64,000 nt of DNA from Flavobacterium sp. (GTDB lineage: Bacteria; Bacteroidota; Bacteroidia; Flavobacteriales; Flavobacteriaceae), in assembly GCA_014378065.1 (NCBI GenBank), contig JACMOK010000069.1, positions 1 to 64,000 of the forward strand, in the 5' to 3' direction. Made by a program: the position numbers and the translations under genes. The notes below the pieces were generated by a model, which saw only the letters and a program-made list of their open reading frames with translations, was not told the origin of the DNA and did not search any database. Position 1 is the stretch's first letter. Each line of letters opens with the position of its first letter. Below are positions 10,200 to 19,385 of the stretch, piece after piece.

Positions 10200-10967
10200 T
10201 TAACTTTTCAAAAATGAACTTGTAATTTCATAAAACCGCGTCGGGTTTTCAGCATGAAGCCAATGGCCTACATTGGAAATGGTCTCAAATATTGCATTGG
10301 GAAAATGCAGTCGAATGCCCGCAACATCTTCGTCTGTGACATAATTAGAGTTTCCGCCGCGAACAAATAAGGTAGGTTTATCGAACGATGCATTCGCCGG
10401 GAGCGCCATTCCGATATTCTCTATTTGTTGGTTGAATGCCGCCAGATTAAAACGAAAGGCCAATTGTCCGGGTGTTTGCCAATACAAACTTTTCATCAGA
10501 AACTGTCGGGTTCCAATATCTGGGATGCTGTTTTTTAAAATGCCATCGATATCACTTCGTTCTGGTTTATTTGAAAAATCAATGGCATTCAAACCGTCAA
10601 GAATTTCGGTGTGGTGCGGGGGATAATATTTGGTACCGATATCGGCAACAATCAATTTATTTACTCTGTTAGGATGCTGGACTGCATAAAGCATCGCCAG
10701 TTTGCCGCCCATCGAATGTCCGATGATGGAAATCGTTTCGAGTTGCTGGTCGAGACAATAATCCAAGATATCTTGGACCATGGCGTCGTAATTGAAAATT
10801 TCGGAATGAAAACTGCGTCCGTGGTTGCGGAGATCAAGGGCGTGGACTTGAAATCCATCGGAGGCGTAGTGGTTCGCGAGGGTTTTCCAATTGTCGGACA
10901 TGCCCAAGAATCCGTGGAGTATTAATAAAGGTTGGCCGTGCCCTTCTATTTTGGAGTAAAGTGTCAT
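10200..10967 (-). CDS. Alpha/beta fold hydrolase (YbfF-like esterase)
   Basis: LLILHGFLGMSDNW, DLRNHGRS, nucleophile elbow GHSMGG, C-terminal NVGHWLHAENP. Confidence 0.92.
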   Translation of the reverse strand: MTLYSKIEGHGQPLLILHGFLGMSDNWKTLANHYASDGFQVHALDLRNHGRSFHSEIFNYDAMVQDILDYCLDQQLETISIIGHSMGGKLAMLYAVQHPNRVNKLIVADIGTKYYPPHHTEILDGLNAIDFSNKPERSDIDGILKNSIPDIGTRQFLMKSLYWQTPGQLAFRFNLAAFNQQIENIGMALPANASFDKPTLFVRGGNSNYVTDEDVAGIRLHFPNAIFETISNVGHWLHAENPTRFYEITSSFLKS

Positions 10968-10984
10968 TTTGATGGTCGTTGCGG

Positions 10985-11107
10985 CTTGTTGGTTTGCGTG
11001 AGGGATGGCAGTGGAAATCGCCCGATTGTACCCTATTTTTTTTTAAGTTTGCTTTTGGTGGATCGGGCATTGAAACGTACAGCCCGACCCATAGGGGCAC
11101 GCCCCGA
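10985..11107 (-). repeat. Interspersed palindromic element, copy C (minus orientation)
   Basis: Element strand: GGGGCGTGCCCCTATGGGTCGGGCTGTACGTTTCAAT-GCCCGAT...ATCGGGC-GATTTCCACTGCCATCCCTCACGCAAAC; shares flanks with copies at 28079 and 47073. Confidence 0.7.
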
Positions 11108-11821
11108 TTATTTTAATTTCTGAAGGTACATGTTAACCACATTGTCGAGTCCGAGGTACAAGGCTTCAGCAATCAGGGCATGACCAATTGAAACTTCGAG
11201 TAAACCCGGAATATTCTGCTGGAAAAACTCGATGTTATCCAGGCTCAGATCGTGTCCAGCGTTGATGCCCAAATGTAAGGCATTGGCGTGTTCCGCCGCA
11301 AGGATGTAAGGCGAGATACCCGATGGGTTTCCGAGACTGTACTGGTGTGCAAAGGCTTCAGTGTATAATTCGATACGATCAGTTCCGGTGGCTTTCGCAC
11401 CATCAATCATTTTTGAATTGGGATCAACAAAGATGGAGGTCCGAATGTTGTTGCGCTGAAATTCTTGAATGACTTCTTTTAAAAAAGACTGGTGCTGCAC
11501 CGTATCCCATCCCGCATTGGAGGTGAGTGCACTGATGGCATCGGGCACTAAGGTAACCTGCGTGGGTTTGATCTGAAGCACCAAATCGACAAAACTTCTT
11601 TCGGGATTGCCCTCTATATTATATTCAGTGTAAACAACTGCCTTCAGGCTGCGCGCGTCCTCATACCTAATGTGGCGTTCGTCGGGTCGAGGATGAATTG
11701 TGATGCCGTGGGCGCCAAATTGCTGAATATCGGCTGCCACTTTAAGCAAGTCAGGAACATTTCCGCCGCGGGCATTTCTCAAAGTGGCAATTTTGTTAAT
11801 ATTTACGCTTAACTTTGTCAT
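11108..11821 (-). CDS. pdxJ: Pyridoxine 5'-phosphate synthase
   Basis: LSVNINKIATLRNARGGNVPDLL, GAHGITIHPRPDERHIRYEDA, INAGHDLSLDN. Confidence 0.97.
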   Translation of the reverse strand: MTKLSVNINKIATLRNARGGNVPDLLKVAADIQQFGAHGITIHPRPDERHIRYEDARSLKAVVYTEYNIEGNPERSFVDLVLQIKPTQVTLVPDAISALTSNAGWDTVQHQSFLKEVIQEFQRNNIRTSIFVDPNSKMIDGAKATGTDRIELYTEAFAHQYSLGNPSGISPYILAAEHANALHLGINAGHDLSLDNIEFFQQNIPGLLEVSIGHALIAEALYLGLDNVVNMYLQKLK

Positions 11822-11885
11822 AGGATATCGAATTGAAAAAAGATTTGGTTTTAATCTTTATACAAAAATACGAAGTTAAACTAGG

Positions 11886-11920
11886 AGGTCTTGCATAATT
11901 TTGATTATTTTGCAAGACCT
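11886..11920. promoter_or_regulatory. 10-bp perfect inverted repeat enclosing TAATTTTG, upstream of CBS gene
   Basis: AGGTCTTGCA-N15-TGCAAGACCT; the loop starts with TAATTTTG, which matches the Bacteroidota -7 consensus TANNTTTG. Confidence 0.5.
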
Positions 11921-11935
11921 ATTGCGCCCACCTTT

Positions 11936-12595
11936 ATGACTGAAATTAAAAACTATATCAACACCGATTTTAAACCGATCAACAGCAATGATACGATTGC
12001 AGTGGTGCAGGATTTTTTCTTTGAATTGGCTTTTTCGCACTTTCCGGTGATCGAAGAAGGAGTGTATTTAGGCTGTATGGCTTCGGAGGATATTGAAACT
12101 TTTGATGCCGATAAAAACGTAATGGATTACCGATATACGCTCGAAGGATTTTTTGTCAGATCGAATGATCTTTGGTTGGATGTACTTGAAGTATTTGCTA
12201 AAAACCATACCAATATTGTTCCGGTTCTCGATCACACCAACCAATATATAGGCTATTATGAACTTGAGGATATCATGAAGTTTTTTCACGAAACTCCATT
12301 CCTTAAAGAACCCGGCGGTATCATAGTGGTGAAGAAAGCGGTCATAGACTACGCAATGAGTCAGATTACGCAAATCGTTGAAAGCAACAATGGCAGACTT
12401 TTGGGATTGTTTATCTCGGAAGCCGATGTGGAGAGTGTTCAAATTACGATTAAAATTAGTTTGGGAGCAATGAATGATATTATTCAAACTTTCCGCCGCT
12501 ATAATTATGAAATTATTTCGGAACACCAGCAAGACAATTATATCAACAACCTCAAAGAACGTTCGGATTATCTGGATAAATACCTTAATATTTAA
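11936..12595 (+). CDS. CBS domain-containing protein (probable start MTEIKNYINTDF)
   Basis: CBS-pair-like sequence followed by an ACT-like C-terminus (GGIIVVKKAVIDYAMSQITQIVESNNGRLLGLFIS). The start at 11936 fits better than the ORF-track start at 11891, which falls in the inverted repeat. Confidence 0.85.
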   Translation: MTEIKNYINTDFKPINSNDTIAVVQDFFFELAFSHFPVIEEGVYLGCMASEDIETFDADKNVMDYRYTLEGFFVRSNDLWLDVLEVFAKNHTNIVPVLDHTNQYIGYYELEDIMKFFHETPFLKEPGGIIVVKKAVIDYAMSQITQIVESNNGRLLGLFISEADVESVQITIKISLGAMNDIIQTFRRYNYEIISEHQQDNYINNLKERSDYLDKYLNI

Positions 12596-13479
12596 TGAAA
12601 GTAGCGATCTACGGACAGTATTATCAAAATAGCACCGAGCCCATCATTAGGGATATCTTCGTGTTTTTCAATAAGAATGGCGTAGAAATGGTGATCGAAG
12701 CCAATTTTTTAGAAATGTTATACGAGAAAAAAATCGTTCAAAAAGAATACAGCACATTCCACTCGCATAGTCAACTGAATTCGAGTTTTGATATGTTGAT
12801 TAGTATTGGCGGAGATGGGACGATATTGCGGGCGGCGACCTTAGTGCGTAATTCCGGAATCCCGATACTTGGAGTGAATGCCGGAAGACTGGGTTTTTTA
12901 GCTTCGGTACAAAAGGAAAATATTGAAAACTTTTTACAATTTGTAATTGCAAAAAAATATACAATTTCACCAAGAACGTTATTGTCATTGAGTTGTACGC
13001 CGAAAAACGCTGAAATACAAGACCTCAATTTTGCTATGAATGAAATTTCCGTCAGCCGAAAAGATACAACCTCGATGATTACCATTGACACCTATCTCAA
13101 CGATGAGTTTTTAAATTCTTACTGGGCCGATGGTTTGATTATCGCAACTCCAACCGGATCAACTGGTTATTCGATGAGTTGTGGCGGTCCGATTTTGACT
13201 CCTGATGTAAAGAGTTTGGTTATTACGCCGATTGCTCCGCACAATTTAAACGCCCGTCCTCTGGTTATTCCTGACAAAACGGAGATCCGACTGAAAGTTT
13301 CTGGAAGAGAAGAAAACTATCTTATTTCGCTCGATTCCAGAATTGCTTCGGTTAAAAATGAATCGGTATTGGTAATCAAAAAGACGCCTTTTAAAATCAA
13401 TATGGTGGAAATTCCAGGAGAAACTTTTCTCAAAACACTGCGCAACAAACTACTTTGGGGTGAAGACAAAAGAAATTGA
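12595..13479 (+). CDS. nadK: NAD kinase
   Basis: SIGGDGTILRAATLVRNSGIPILGVNAGRLGFLA, TPTGSTGYSMSCGGPI; start overlaps the CBS stop codon. Confidence 0.97.
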   Translation: MKVAIYGQYYQNSTEPIIRDIFVFFNKNGVEMVIEANFLEMLYEKKIVQKEYSTFHSHSQLNSSFDMLISIGGDGTILRAATLVRNSGIPILGVNAGRLGFLASVQKENIENFLQFVIAKKYTISPRTLLSLSCTPKNAEIQDLNFAMNEISVSRKDTTSMITIDTYLNDEFLNSYWADGLIIATPTGSTGYSMSCGGPILTPDVKSLVITPIAPHNLNARPLVIPDKTEIRLKVSGREENYLISLDSRIASVKNESVLVIKKTPFKINMVEIPGETFLKTLRNKLLWGEDKRN

Positions 13480-13593
13480 CACAATTTACAAAGCTTTTAT
13501 ACTACAAGACAAATAATTGCCGTTTCCTACCTAATTCTTTTACAGGATCAGAAATTTTATTAACTGCCAGATATAATTTAACAGAAATACTAA

Positions 13594-13630
13594 TTTGATG
13601 ACCGATTAGTACTCATAATTATTATATTTG
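13594..13630 (+). promoter_or_regulatory. Putative Bacteroidota promoter for DUF6089-uppS-bamA cluster
   Basis: TTTG (13594) - 25 nt - TATATTTG (13623-13630); the spacer is slightly long. Confidence 0.4.
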
Positions 13631-13648
13631 CACGCTATTTTTAATTTA

Positions 13649-14332
13649 ATGAATAGATTTTTTGGCTTATTTTTTCTAATTTTTGGGGTCACCTCATCAA
13701 ATGCGCAGATTCATGAAATTGGCGTGTTTCTAGGCGGAAGCAATTATATAGGAGATATAGGAAAGATGGATTACATTGCGCCCAATGAGCCAGCTTTCGG
13801 ATTATTGTATAAATGGAATAAAAGCCCAAGACACTCTTGGCGGATTTCCTTCATGCAATCGAAGATAACTGGAAACGATAAAAAGGCTACTGCTGCGTCA
13901 AGAAAGTTAAGAAACTACAGTTTTGCAAATACCTTACAGGAAATTTCGGCAGGGCTAGAATTTGATTTTTTTAATTTTGATTTGCATGATTCGAAGCCTA
14001 AAGTTACGCCATACCTTTATTCAGGTTTAAGTTATTTGCGTTATGACGGTTTGTATTTTACAGATGGCGAGCTAAAAAAAGGAAAAGCGCACGGATCATT
14101 AGCTATTCCAATTGTACTAGGCATCAAAGGCAGGTTGATGGACCATTTGATCTTGGGGGTGGAATCTGGCGTTCGGTTTGCGCTTCATGACGATCTGGAC
14201 GGCAGCAATCCTTATGATAAAAGATTAACCGCATTGAAATTTGGAAATACTAAAAGTAATGACTGGTATGTTTTTACTGGCTTTACTTTAACTTACACTT
14301 TTGGCAATAAACCCTGCTTTTGCGCAGACTAA
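13649..14332 (+). CDS. DUF6089 family outer-membrane beta-barrel-like protein
   Basis: Signal peptide MNRFFGLFFLIFGVTSSNAQ, barrel-like strands; directly upstream of uppS-bamA. Confidence 0.8.
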   Translation: MNRFFGLFFLIFGVTSSNAQIHEIGVFLGGSNYIGDIGKMDYIAPNEPAFGLLYKWNKSPRHSWRISFMQSKITGNDKKATAASRKLRNYSFANTLQEISAGLEFDFFNFDLHDSKPKVTPYLYSGLSYLRYDGLYFTDGELKKGKAHGSLAIPIVLGIKGRLMDHLILGVESGVRFALHDDLDGSNPYDKRLTALKFGNTKSNDWYVFTGFTLTYTFGNKPCFCAD

Positions 14333-14336
14333 CAAA

Positions 14337-15077
14337 ATGAACCTGATAGCGAAGATTAACAAAGACAATTTACCCAAACACCTGGCCATTATTATGGACG
14401 GTAACGGTCGGTGGGCAAAACAAAAAGGTCTGTTGAGAGCGCTTGGCCACGAAAACGGCACAAAATCGGTACGTTTAGTTGTAGAGAGCGCTGCCAAATT
14501 GGGTATTCAGAATCTAACGCTGTACGCTTTTTCTACCGAGAATTGGAATAGGCCCAAATTAGAAGTGGATATTTTAATGAAATTGCTGATCAATTCCTTA
14601 AAAAACGAACTTAAAACCTTAACTGACAATGATATCCGATTGCATTCTATTGGCAATCTGGATTTGCTTCCAAAATCGGCACAAAAACAATTGGAGGATG
14701 TTATTGATAGAACCAAACACAACACGCGAATGACGCTGACACTGGCCTTAAGCTATGGTTCTAGGGAAGAAATTATCAGTGCCGTTAAAAGTATTAGCGA
14801 TAAAGTTAAAAATAATATAATTTCAATTGACGCTATTGACGAATCAATTATTAATCAGCATCTTTACACGCGAAATTTACCAGACGTAGATTTATTAATA
14901 AGAACCAGCGGTGAGCATAGGATTAGTAATTTTTTGTTGTGGCAAATAGCCTATGCGGAATTGTATTTTACGGCTGTGTTGTGGCCTGACTTTAAAGAAG
15001 AAGATTTGTATGAGGCTATTATTAGTTATCAAAAAAGAGAACGTAGATTTGGAAAAACAAGTGAACAAATTAAATAA
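14337..15077 (+). CDS. uppS: Isoprenyl transferase (undecaprenyl diphosphate synthase)
   Basis: HLAIIMDGNGRWAKQKGLLRALGHENG, LYAFSTENWNRP, DLLIRTSGEHRISNFLLWQIAYAELYF. Confidence 0.97.
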   Translation: MNLIAKINKDNLPKHLAIIMDGNGRWAKQKGLLRALGHENGTKSVRLVVESAAKLGIQNLTLYAFSTENWNRPKLEVDILMKLLINSLKNELKTLTDNDIRLHSIGNLDLLPKSAQKQLEDVIDRTKHNTRMTLTLALSYGSREEIISAVKSISDKVKNNIISIDAIDESIINQHLYTRNLPDVDLLIRTSGEHRISNFLLWQIAYAELYFTAVLWPDFKEEDLYEAIISYQKRERRFGKTSEQIK

Positions 15078-17721
15078 TTTTTTAGTGTTACAGAGAAGCA
15101 TAAAACTGGTCCTTACCCTATTGATTTTTGGAAGTATTTCCCAATTAAAAGCCCAAGATAAAGTTCCGTTTGATCAAGGTACCAAATACATCTTAGCCGA
15201 TGTTGATGTAACCGGAAAGATAAGCTACAACAAACAAACTGTCATTACATTTGCCGGGCTTGAAAAAGGGCAAGACATCACAGTTCCGGGAGAAGAGATC
15301 AGCAACGCCATCAAAAAATTAGGCAAACTAGGGCTTTTTAGCGAAATTGATTTTTATATCACTAAGATTGCCGGCGACAGTATTTACCTCGAATTAAATA
15401 TTAATGAATTACCAAAATTAAGCGAAGTCAAATTTGTTGGAGTCAAAAAAGGCAAAACTGAAGGTCTTATCAAGGACAACGGCTTAACAAAAGGCAAAAT
15501 CGTCAATGAAAATTTGATTACGACCACTAAAAATTATATTGAAAACAAATACAAAAAAGACGGTTTCTACAACACCAAGGTCACCATCACTACGATTCCC
15601 GATACAATTAGTGGAAATGAAGTAAAAATGCTGGTCAGCATATACAAAGGCAACAAGATAAAAGTAAAACATATTGTTTTTGAAGGCAACGAAAAATACA
15701 CAGATGCACAACTTCGTGCCGCAATGAAAAACACCAAACAAAAAAAATTCCTTCGGGTGTTTAAGGCTTCTAAATATATTAAGGACAAGTACAAAGAAGA
15801 TTTGACCAAAATCATCGATAAGTATAAGGAAAAAGGGTATCGTGATGCTCGCGTGGTTTCTGATACCGTCGCATTTGATAAGAATAAAAAAGACCTTGTA
15901 ATCAAAATCAATTTGGAAGAGGGACAGAAATATTATTTCGGTAATATTAAATTTATTGGCAATACCATTTATACCGATCAGGGGTTGAGCCGAATGTTGG
16001 GCATTAAAAAAGGAGATGTATACAATGGCGTGTTATTAGAAAAAAGAATCGCCGACAAGTCAAAACCCGATGGAGAAGACATCACCAATTTATATCAAAA
16101 TAGCGGCTATCTATTTTCTAACATCAATGCGGTAGAAGTAAAAACAGCCAATGATACAATCGATTTTGAAATTAGAGTTGTTGAAGGGCCGCTGGCGTAC
16201 TTTAACAAAATTTCAGTAGTAGGAAATGACAAAACAAATGATAAGGTGATTTACAGGGAACTGCGAACCAAACCAGGTCAAAAATATAGCAAAGAAGAGT
16301 TGGTGAGGACGATTCGTGAAATTGGTCAATTGGGATTTTTTGATCCAGAAGCCATCAAGCCTGAATTCCGAAATGTAGATGCCGCAGCGGGCACGGTAGA
16401 CATTGAATATAATTTAGTAGAAAAAGGCTCCAGTCAGATAGAACTGCAAGGAGGCTACGGCGGCGGCGGGTTTATTGGAACTTTAGGATTATCATTCAAT
16501 AATTTTTCAGTCAGGAATATTTTTAATAAAGACGCCTACAAACCGCTGCCAATGGGTGATGGTCAAAAGGTTTCACTTCGTTTACAAGGAAGCACCTACT
16601 TTCAAACCTACAGCGTTTCGTTTTCTGAACCATGGTTTGGCGGTAAGAAACCAGTACAGTTTAGCAGCTCGTTTGCCTACAGTAAGCAATACGCGCAGAA
16701 CCAATTTGGTGGCGGTGCTGACAAAAGCCAGAGTTTTAATATTATTTCATTATCGGTAGGTTTAGCCAAACGATTATCGGTGCCTGATGATTATTTTGTA
16801 TTGTCGCAATCTGTCGGATTTTTATATTATAATTTGAATAATTTTAACAGCGGCTTGTTCCGAACCTTCAGCAATGGATCATCTAGAAATCTGTCTTACA
16901 CCATTGGGTTGAGTAGGAACAACAAAGGAATCAATCCGATTTTTCCAACTTATGGCTCTGAATTCAGTGTAACTGGAAAATTTACGATTCCGTATTCTCT
17001 CTTCAATAATATAGATTACGCTAATCTAGGAAAACTAGAAGCCTACAAGCGACAAAATGAAACTTCAAGTCCTATTATAGGGGCAAATGGAGCCGACATT
17101 CAGCCCGGAGCCTACATAAACGAGAGCGGTAACAAAGCAGATACTTATCAAGATGCTGCTGCAGACCAAGGAAAAATTGATCAAAAAGAATTTAAATGGC
17201 TCGAATATTACAAAATTAAATTTAAAGCCGATTGGTTTACCAAAATTTATGGTAAATTAGTGTTGCGTTCCCTAGCAGAATTTGGTTATTTAGGACAGTA
17301 TGACAGTTCAAGAAAGTTGGTTCCTTTTGAAAGATTTTATGTTGGAGGAAGTGGTTTGGCAAATTTTGCGCAAGACGGAAGGGAAACCATTCAGTTAAGA
17401 GGTTATCCAGACAATGCGCTGTCTTCAAGCGACGGTGGGGCCATCTATAATAAGTTTTCATTAGAGATGCGTTATCCAATTACTTTAAAATCTGCAGCTT
17501 CTATATATATTTTGGGCTTTCTTGAAGGCGGCGCTTCTTATGATACTTTTAAAACTTACAACCCATTTGTGTTGAAACGTTCTGCGGGTGTCGGGCTTCG
17601 AATTTTTATGCCCGCCTTCGGGTTATTAGGAATCGACTTTGGTTACGGATTTGATCCTTTAACTGGACAAGCCAAAGCAAACGGAATGGAAACCCATTTT
17701 ATAATTGGTCAACAATTTTAA
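15061..17721 (+). CDS. bamA: Outer membrane protein assembly factor BamA (probable GTG start at 15061, overlapping uppS)
   Basis: POTRA repeats and C-terminal Omp85 barrel (GGSGLANFAQDGRETIQLRGYPDNALSS; terminal aromatic FIIGQQF). Confidence 0.93.
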   Translation: MNKLNNFLVLQRSIKLVLTLLIFGSISQLKAQDKVPFDQGTKYILADVDVTGKISYNKQTVITFAGLEKGQDITVPGEEISNAIKKLGKLGLFSEIDFYITKIAGDSIYLELNINELPKLSEVKFVGVKKGKTEGLIKDNGLTKGKIVNENLITTTKNYIENKYKKDGFYNTKVTITTIPDTISGNEVKMLVSIYKGNKIKVKHIVFEGNEKYTDAQLRAAMKNTKQKKFLRVFKASKYIKDKYKEDLTKIIDKYKEKGYRDARVVSDTVAFDKNKKDLVIKINLEEGQKYYFGNIKFIGNTIYTDQGLSRMLGIKKGDVYNGVLLEKRIADKSKPDGEDITNLYQNSGYLFSNINAVEVKTANDTIDFEIRVVEGPLAYFNKISVVGNDKTNDKVIYRELRTKPGQKYSKEELVRTIREIGQLGFFDPEAIKPEFRNVDAAAGTVDIEYNLVEKGSSQIELQGGYGGGGFIGTLGLSFNNFSVRNIFNKDAYKPLPMGDGQKVSLRLQGSTYFQTYSVSFSEPWFGGKKPVQFSSSFAYSKQYAQNQFGGGADKSQSFNIISLSVGLAKRLSVPDDYFVLSQSVGFLYYNLNNFNSGLFRTFSNGSSRNLSYTIGLSRNNKGINPIFPTYGSEFSVTGKFTIPYSLFNNIDYANLGKLEAYKRQNETSSPIIGANGADIQPGAYINESGNKADTYQDAAADQGKIDQKEFKWLEYYKIKFKADWFTKIYGKLVLRSLAEFGYLGQYDSSRKLVPFERFYVGGSGLANFAQDGRETIQLRGYPDNALSSSDGGAIYNKFSLEMRYPITLKSAASIYILGFLEGGASYDTFKTYNPFVLKRSAGVGLRIFMPAFGLLGIDFGYGFDPLTGQAKANGMETHFIIGQQF

Positions 17722-17736
17722 AATTTACTATATTTG
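17705..17736 (+). promoter_or_regulatory. Putative Bacteroidota promoter upstream of ompH
   Basis: TTG (17705-17707) - 21 nt - TATATTTG (17729-17736). Confidence 0.5.
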
Positions 17737-17766
17737 GCACGGTATTTAGTAATAAAAATTCAAGTT

Positions 17767-18795
17767 ATGAAAAAACATTTTTTATTTCTGCTTTTCATTT
17801 TAACTGTTTCATCGGCGGTTCACGCACAATCACGAGGAGTTAAAGTTGGTTACATAGACATGGAGTATATTTTACAAAATGTTCCCGATTATACCGAAGC
17901 CAAAAATCAACTCGAGCAAAAAGCACAAAAATGGAAGCAAGAAATTGAAGTCAAAAAGAATGAAATTACAAAGCTCAAAGAACTTCTTAAAACCGAACGG
18001 GTATTGCTTACCAAAGAGTTGTTAGAGGAAAGAGAAGAAGAAATCACCTTTCAAGAAACAGCGTTGTTGGATTACCAACAAAAAAGATTCGGCCCCACCG
18101 GCGATTTATCCATTCAAAAAGCAGTGTTAGCCCAGCCCATACAAGACCAAGTTTTTACTGCTGTTCAGGATATCTCTGAAGCAAAAAAATATGATTTTGT
18201 TTTTAATAAGACCTCTGATTTGACCATGCTTTTCGCAGCCAAACGCTATGACATCAGCGACCAGGTTATAAGAGTAATAACGCGTTCGGCTAAAAGAAAC
18301 CAATTGAGTAAAAAACAACTCAAGGAGGAAGCTACCAAAGAAGCCCAGGAAGATATGGTAGATGAAAGTCCAGCTTTAGCCGAAAGGCAAAAAAGATTGG
18401 ATGAAAAGAAACAAGTCCGAGAAAAATTGGTTGCCGATAGAAAGTTAGCTACAGAAGAAAAGAAAAAGGCATTCGATGCCAAGAGAAAGCAGTTGCAGGC
18501 CGAGAAAGAGGCTAAGAAAAATGGAACTACGCTGCCACCAGTAAGTGATGAGCCAGCAAAGTTTCCCGAAGAAAAATTAATACAGGCAAACGAAAAACCG
18601 TCATCTGATAAACCAGTGGATAGCACCCGAATTAACGCCAAGCAGAGAACAGCAGACGAAAGGGCTAAAGTTTTGTCAGATCGTAAAAAAGCGTTAGAGG
18701 ATAAAAAGAAAAAAGTACTGTCCGATAGAGAAGCAGCTAAAAAGGAAAAAGAAGACAAAGCCAAAGAAAAAACAAAAGAAAAGAATAATAATTAA
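17767..18795 (+). CDS. OmpH/Skp family outer membrane chaperone-like protein with long K/E-rich tail
   Basis: Signal peptide MKKHFLFLLFILTVSSAVHAQ, KVGYIDMEYILQNVPDYTEAKNQLEQKAQKWKQEIEVKKNEI. Confidence 0.9.
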   Translation: MKKHFLFLLFILTVSSAVHAQSRGVKVGYIDMEYILQNVPDYTEAKNQLEQKAQKWKQEIEVKKNEITKLKELLKTERVLLTKELLEEREEEITFQETALLDYQQKRFGPTGDLSIQKAVLAQPIQDQVFTAVQDISEAKKYDFVFNKTSDLTMLFAAKRYDISDQVIRVITRSAKRNQLSKKQLKEEATKEAQEDMVDESPALAERQKRLDEKKQVREKLVADRKLATEEKKKAFDAKRKQLQAEKEAKKNGTTLPPVSDEPAKFPEEKLIQANEKPSSDKPVDSTRINAKQRTADERAKVLSDRKKALEDKKKKVLSDREAAKKEKEDKAKEKTKEKNNN

Positions 18796-18811
18796 TTAAT
18801 ATTTAAAAATG

Positions 18812-19312
18812 ATGAAACAATTCAAAACTTTAGTAATGGTCGCCTTGATATCTATTGGTGGCATCCAAGCTATAAATGCACAAGCTAAAACGGCTCATGT
18901 TGATGTAAGTGAACTGATGGCTAAAATGCCAGCAATGCTAGAAGCGCAAAAACAATTGGAAAAATTAAGTGCAACCTACGATACAGAATACAAAACGATG
19001 GTAGAGGAATACCAAAATAAATTAAAAAAATATGAGCAGGAAGCCTCAACTGTAACTGAGGCTGTCAATGAAACCAGATCGAAAGAAGTGCAAGACATGC
19101 AAAAAAGAATTGTAGATTACAGAGACAACGCTCAAAAAGAACTGCAACAGAAAGAATCCGATATCGTAAAACCAATTATGGAAAAAGTGAAAGTTTCAAT
19201 CGCTAAAGTTGGGAAAGCAAAAGGGTTTCAATATGTTCTAAATTCTGAAGGATTGCTTCTTGCCGATGGTCCTAATTTGACTGCTGATGTCAAGAAAGAT
19301 TTGGGATTTTAA
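18812..19312 (+). CDS. OmpH/Skp family outer membrane chaperone
   Basis: Signal peptide, TAHVDVSELMAKMPAMLEAQKQLEKLSATYDTEYKTMVEEYQNKL. Confidence 0.92.
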   Translation: MKQFKTLVMVALISIGGIQAINAQAKTAHVDVSELMAKMPAMLEAQKQLEKLSATYDTEYKTMVEEYQNKLKKYEQEASTVTEAVNETRSKEVQDMQKRIVDYRDNAQKELQQKESDIVKPIMEKVKVSIAKVGKAKGFQYVLNSEGLLLADGPNLTADVKKDLGF

Positions 19313-19332
19313 ATTAAATCATTTCTGATAGA

Positions 19333-19376
19333 AAAACTGCCCACTCGAATGAACCCGAATGGGCAGTTTTTTTTAT
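19333..19376 (+). terminator. Rho-independent terminator after the ompH pair
   Basis: AAAACTGCCCACTCG...CGAATGGGCAGTTTT followed by TTTT; one mismatch in the stem. Confidence 0.85.
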
Positions 19377-19385
19377 ATTTGGTTT

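Noticed and set aside
9801-10217. 138-aa plus-strand ORF opposite the holin-like gene
   Set aside because: The minus-strand frame encodes a convincing 4-TM protein; the plus frame is its mirror.
10834-11100. ORF spanning element C and the hydrolase start
   Set aside because: Runs through the palindromic element and into another frame of the hydrolase; translation looks random.
12068-12532. 154-aa antisense ORF opposite the CBS gene
   Set aside because: Embedded in a confident CDS; no motifs.
18246-18764. 172-aa antisense ORF opposite ompH
   Set aside because: Serine/phenylalanine-rich low-complexity translation is the mirror of the Lys/Glu-rich OmpH tail; no independent coding evidence.
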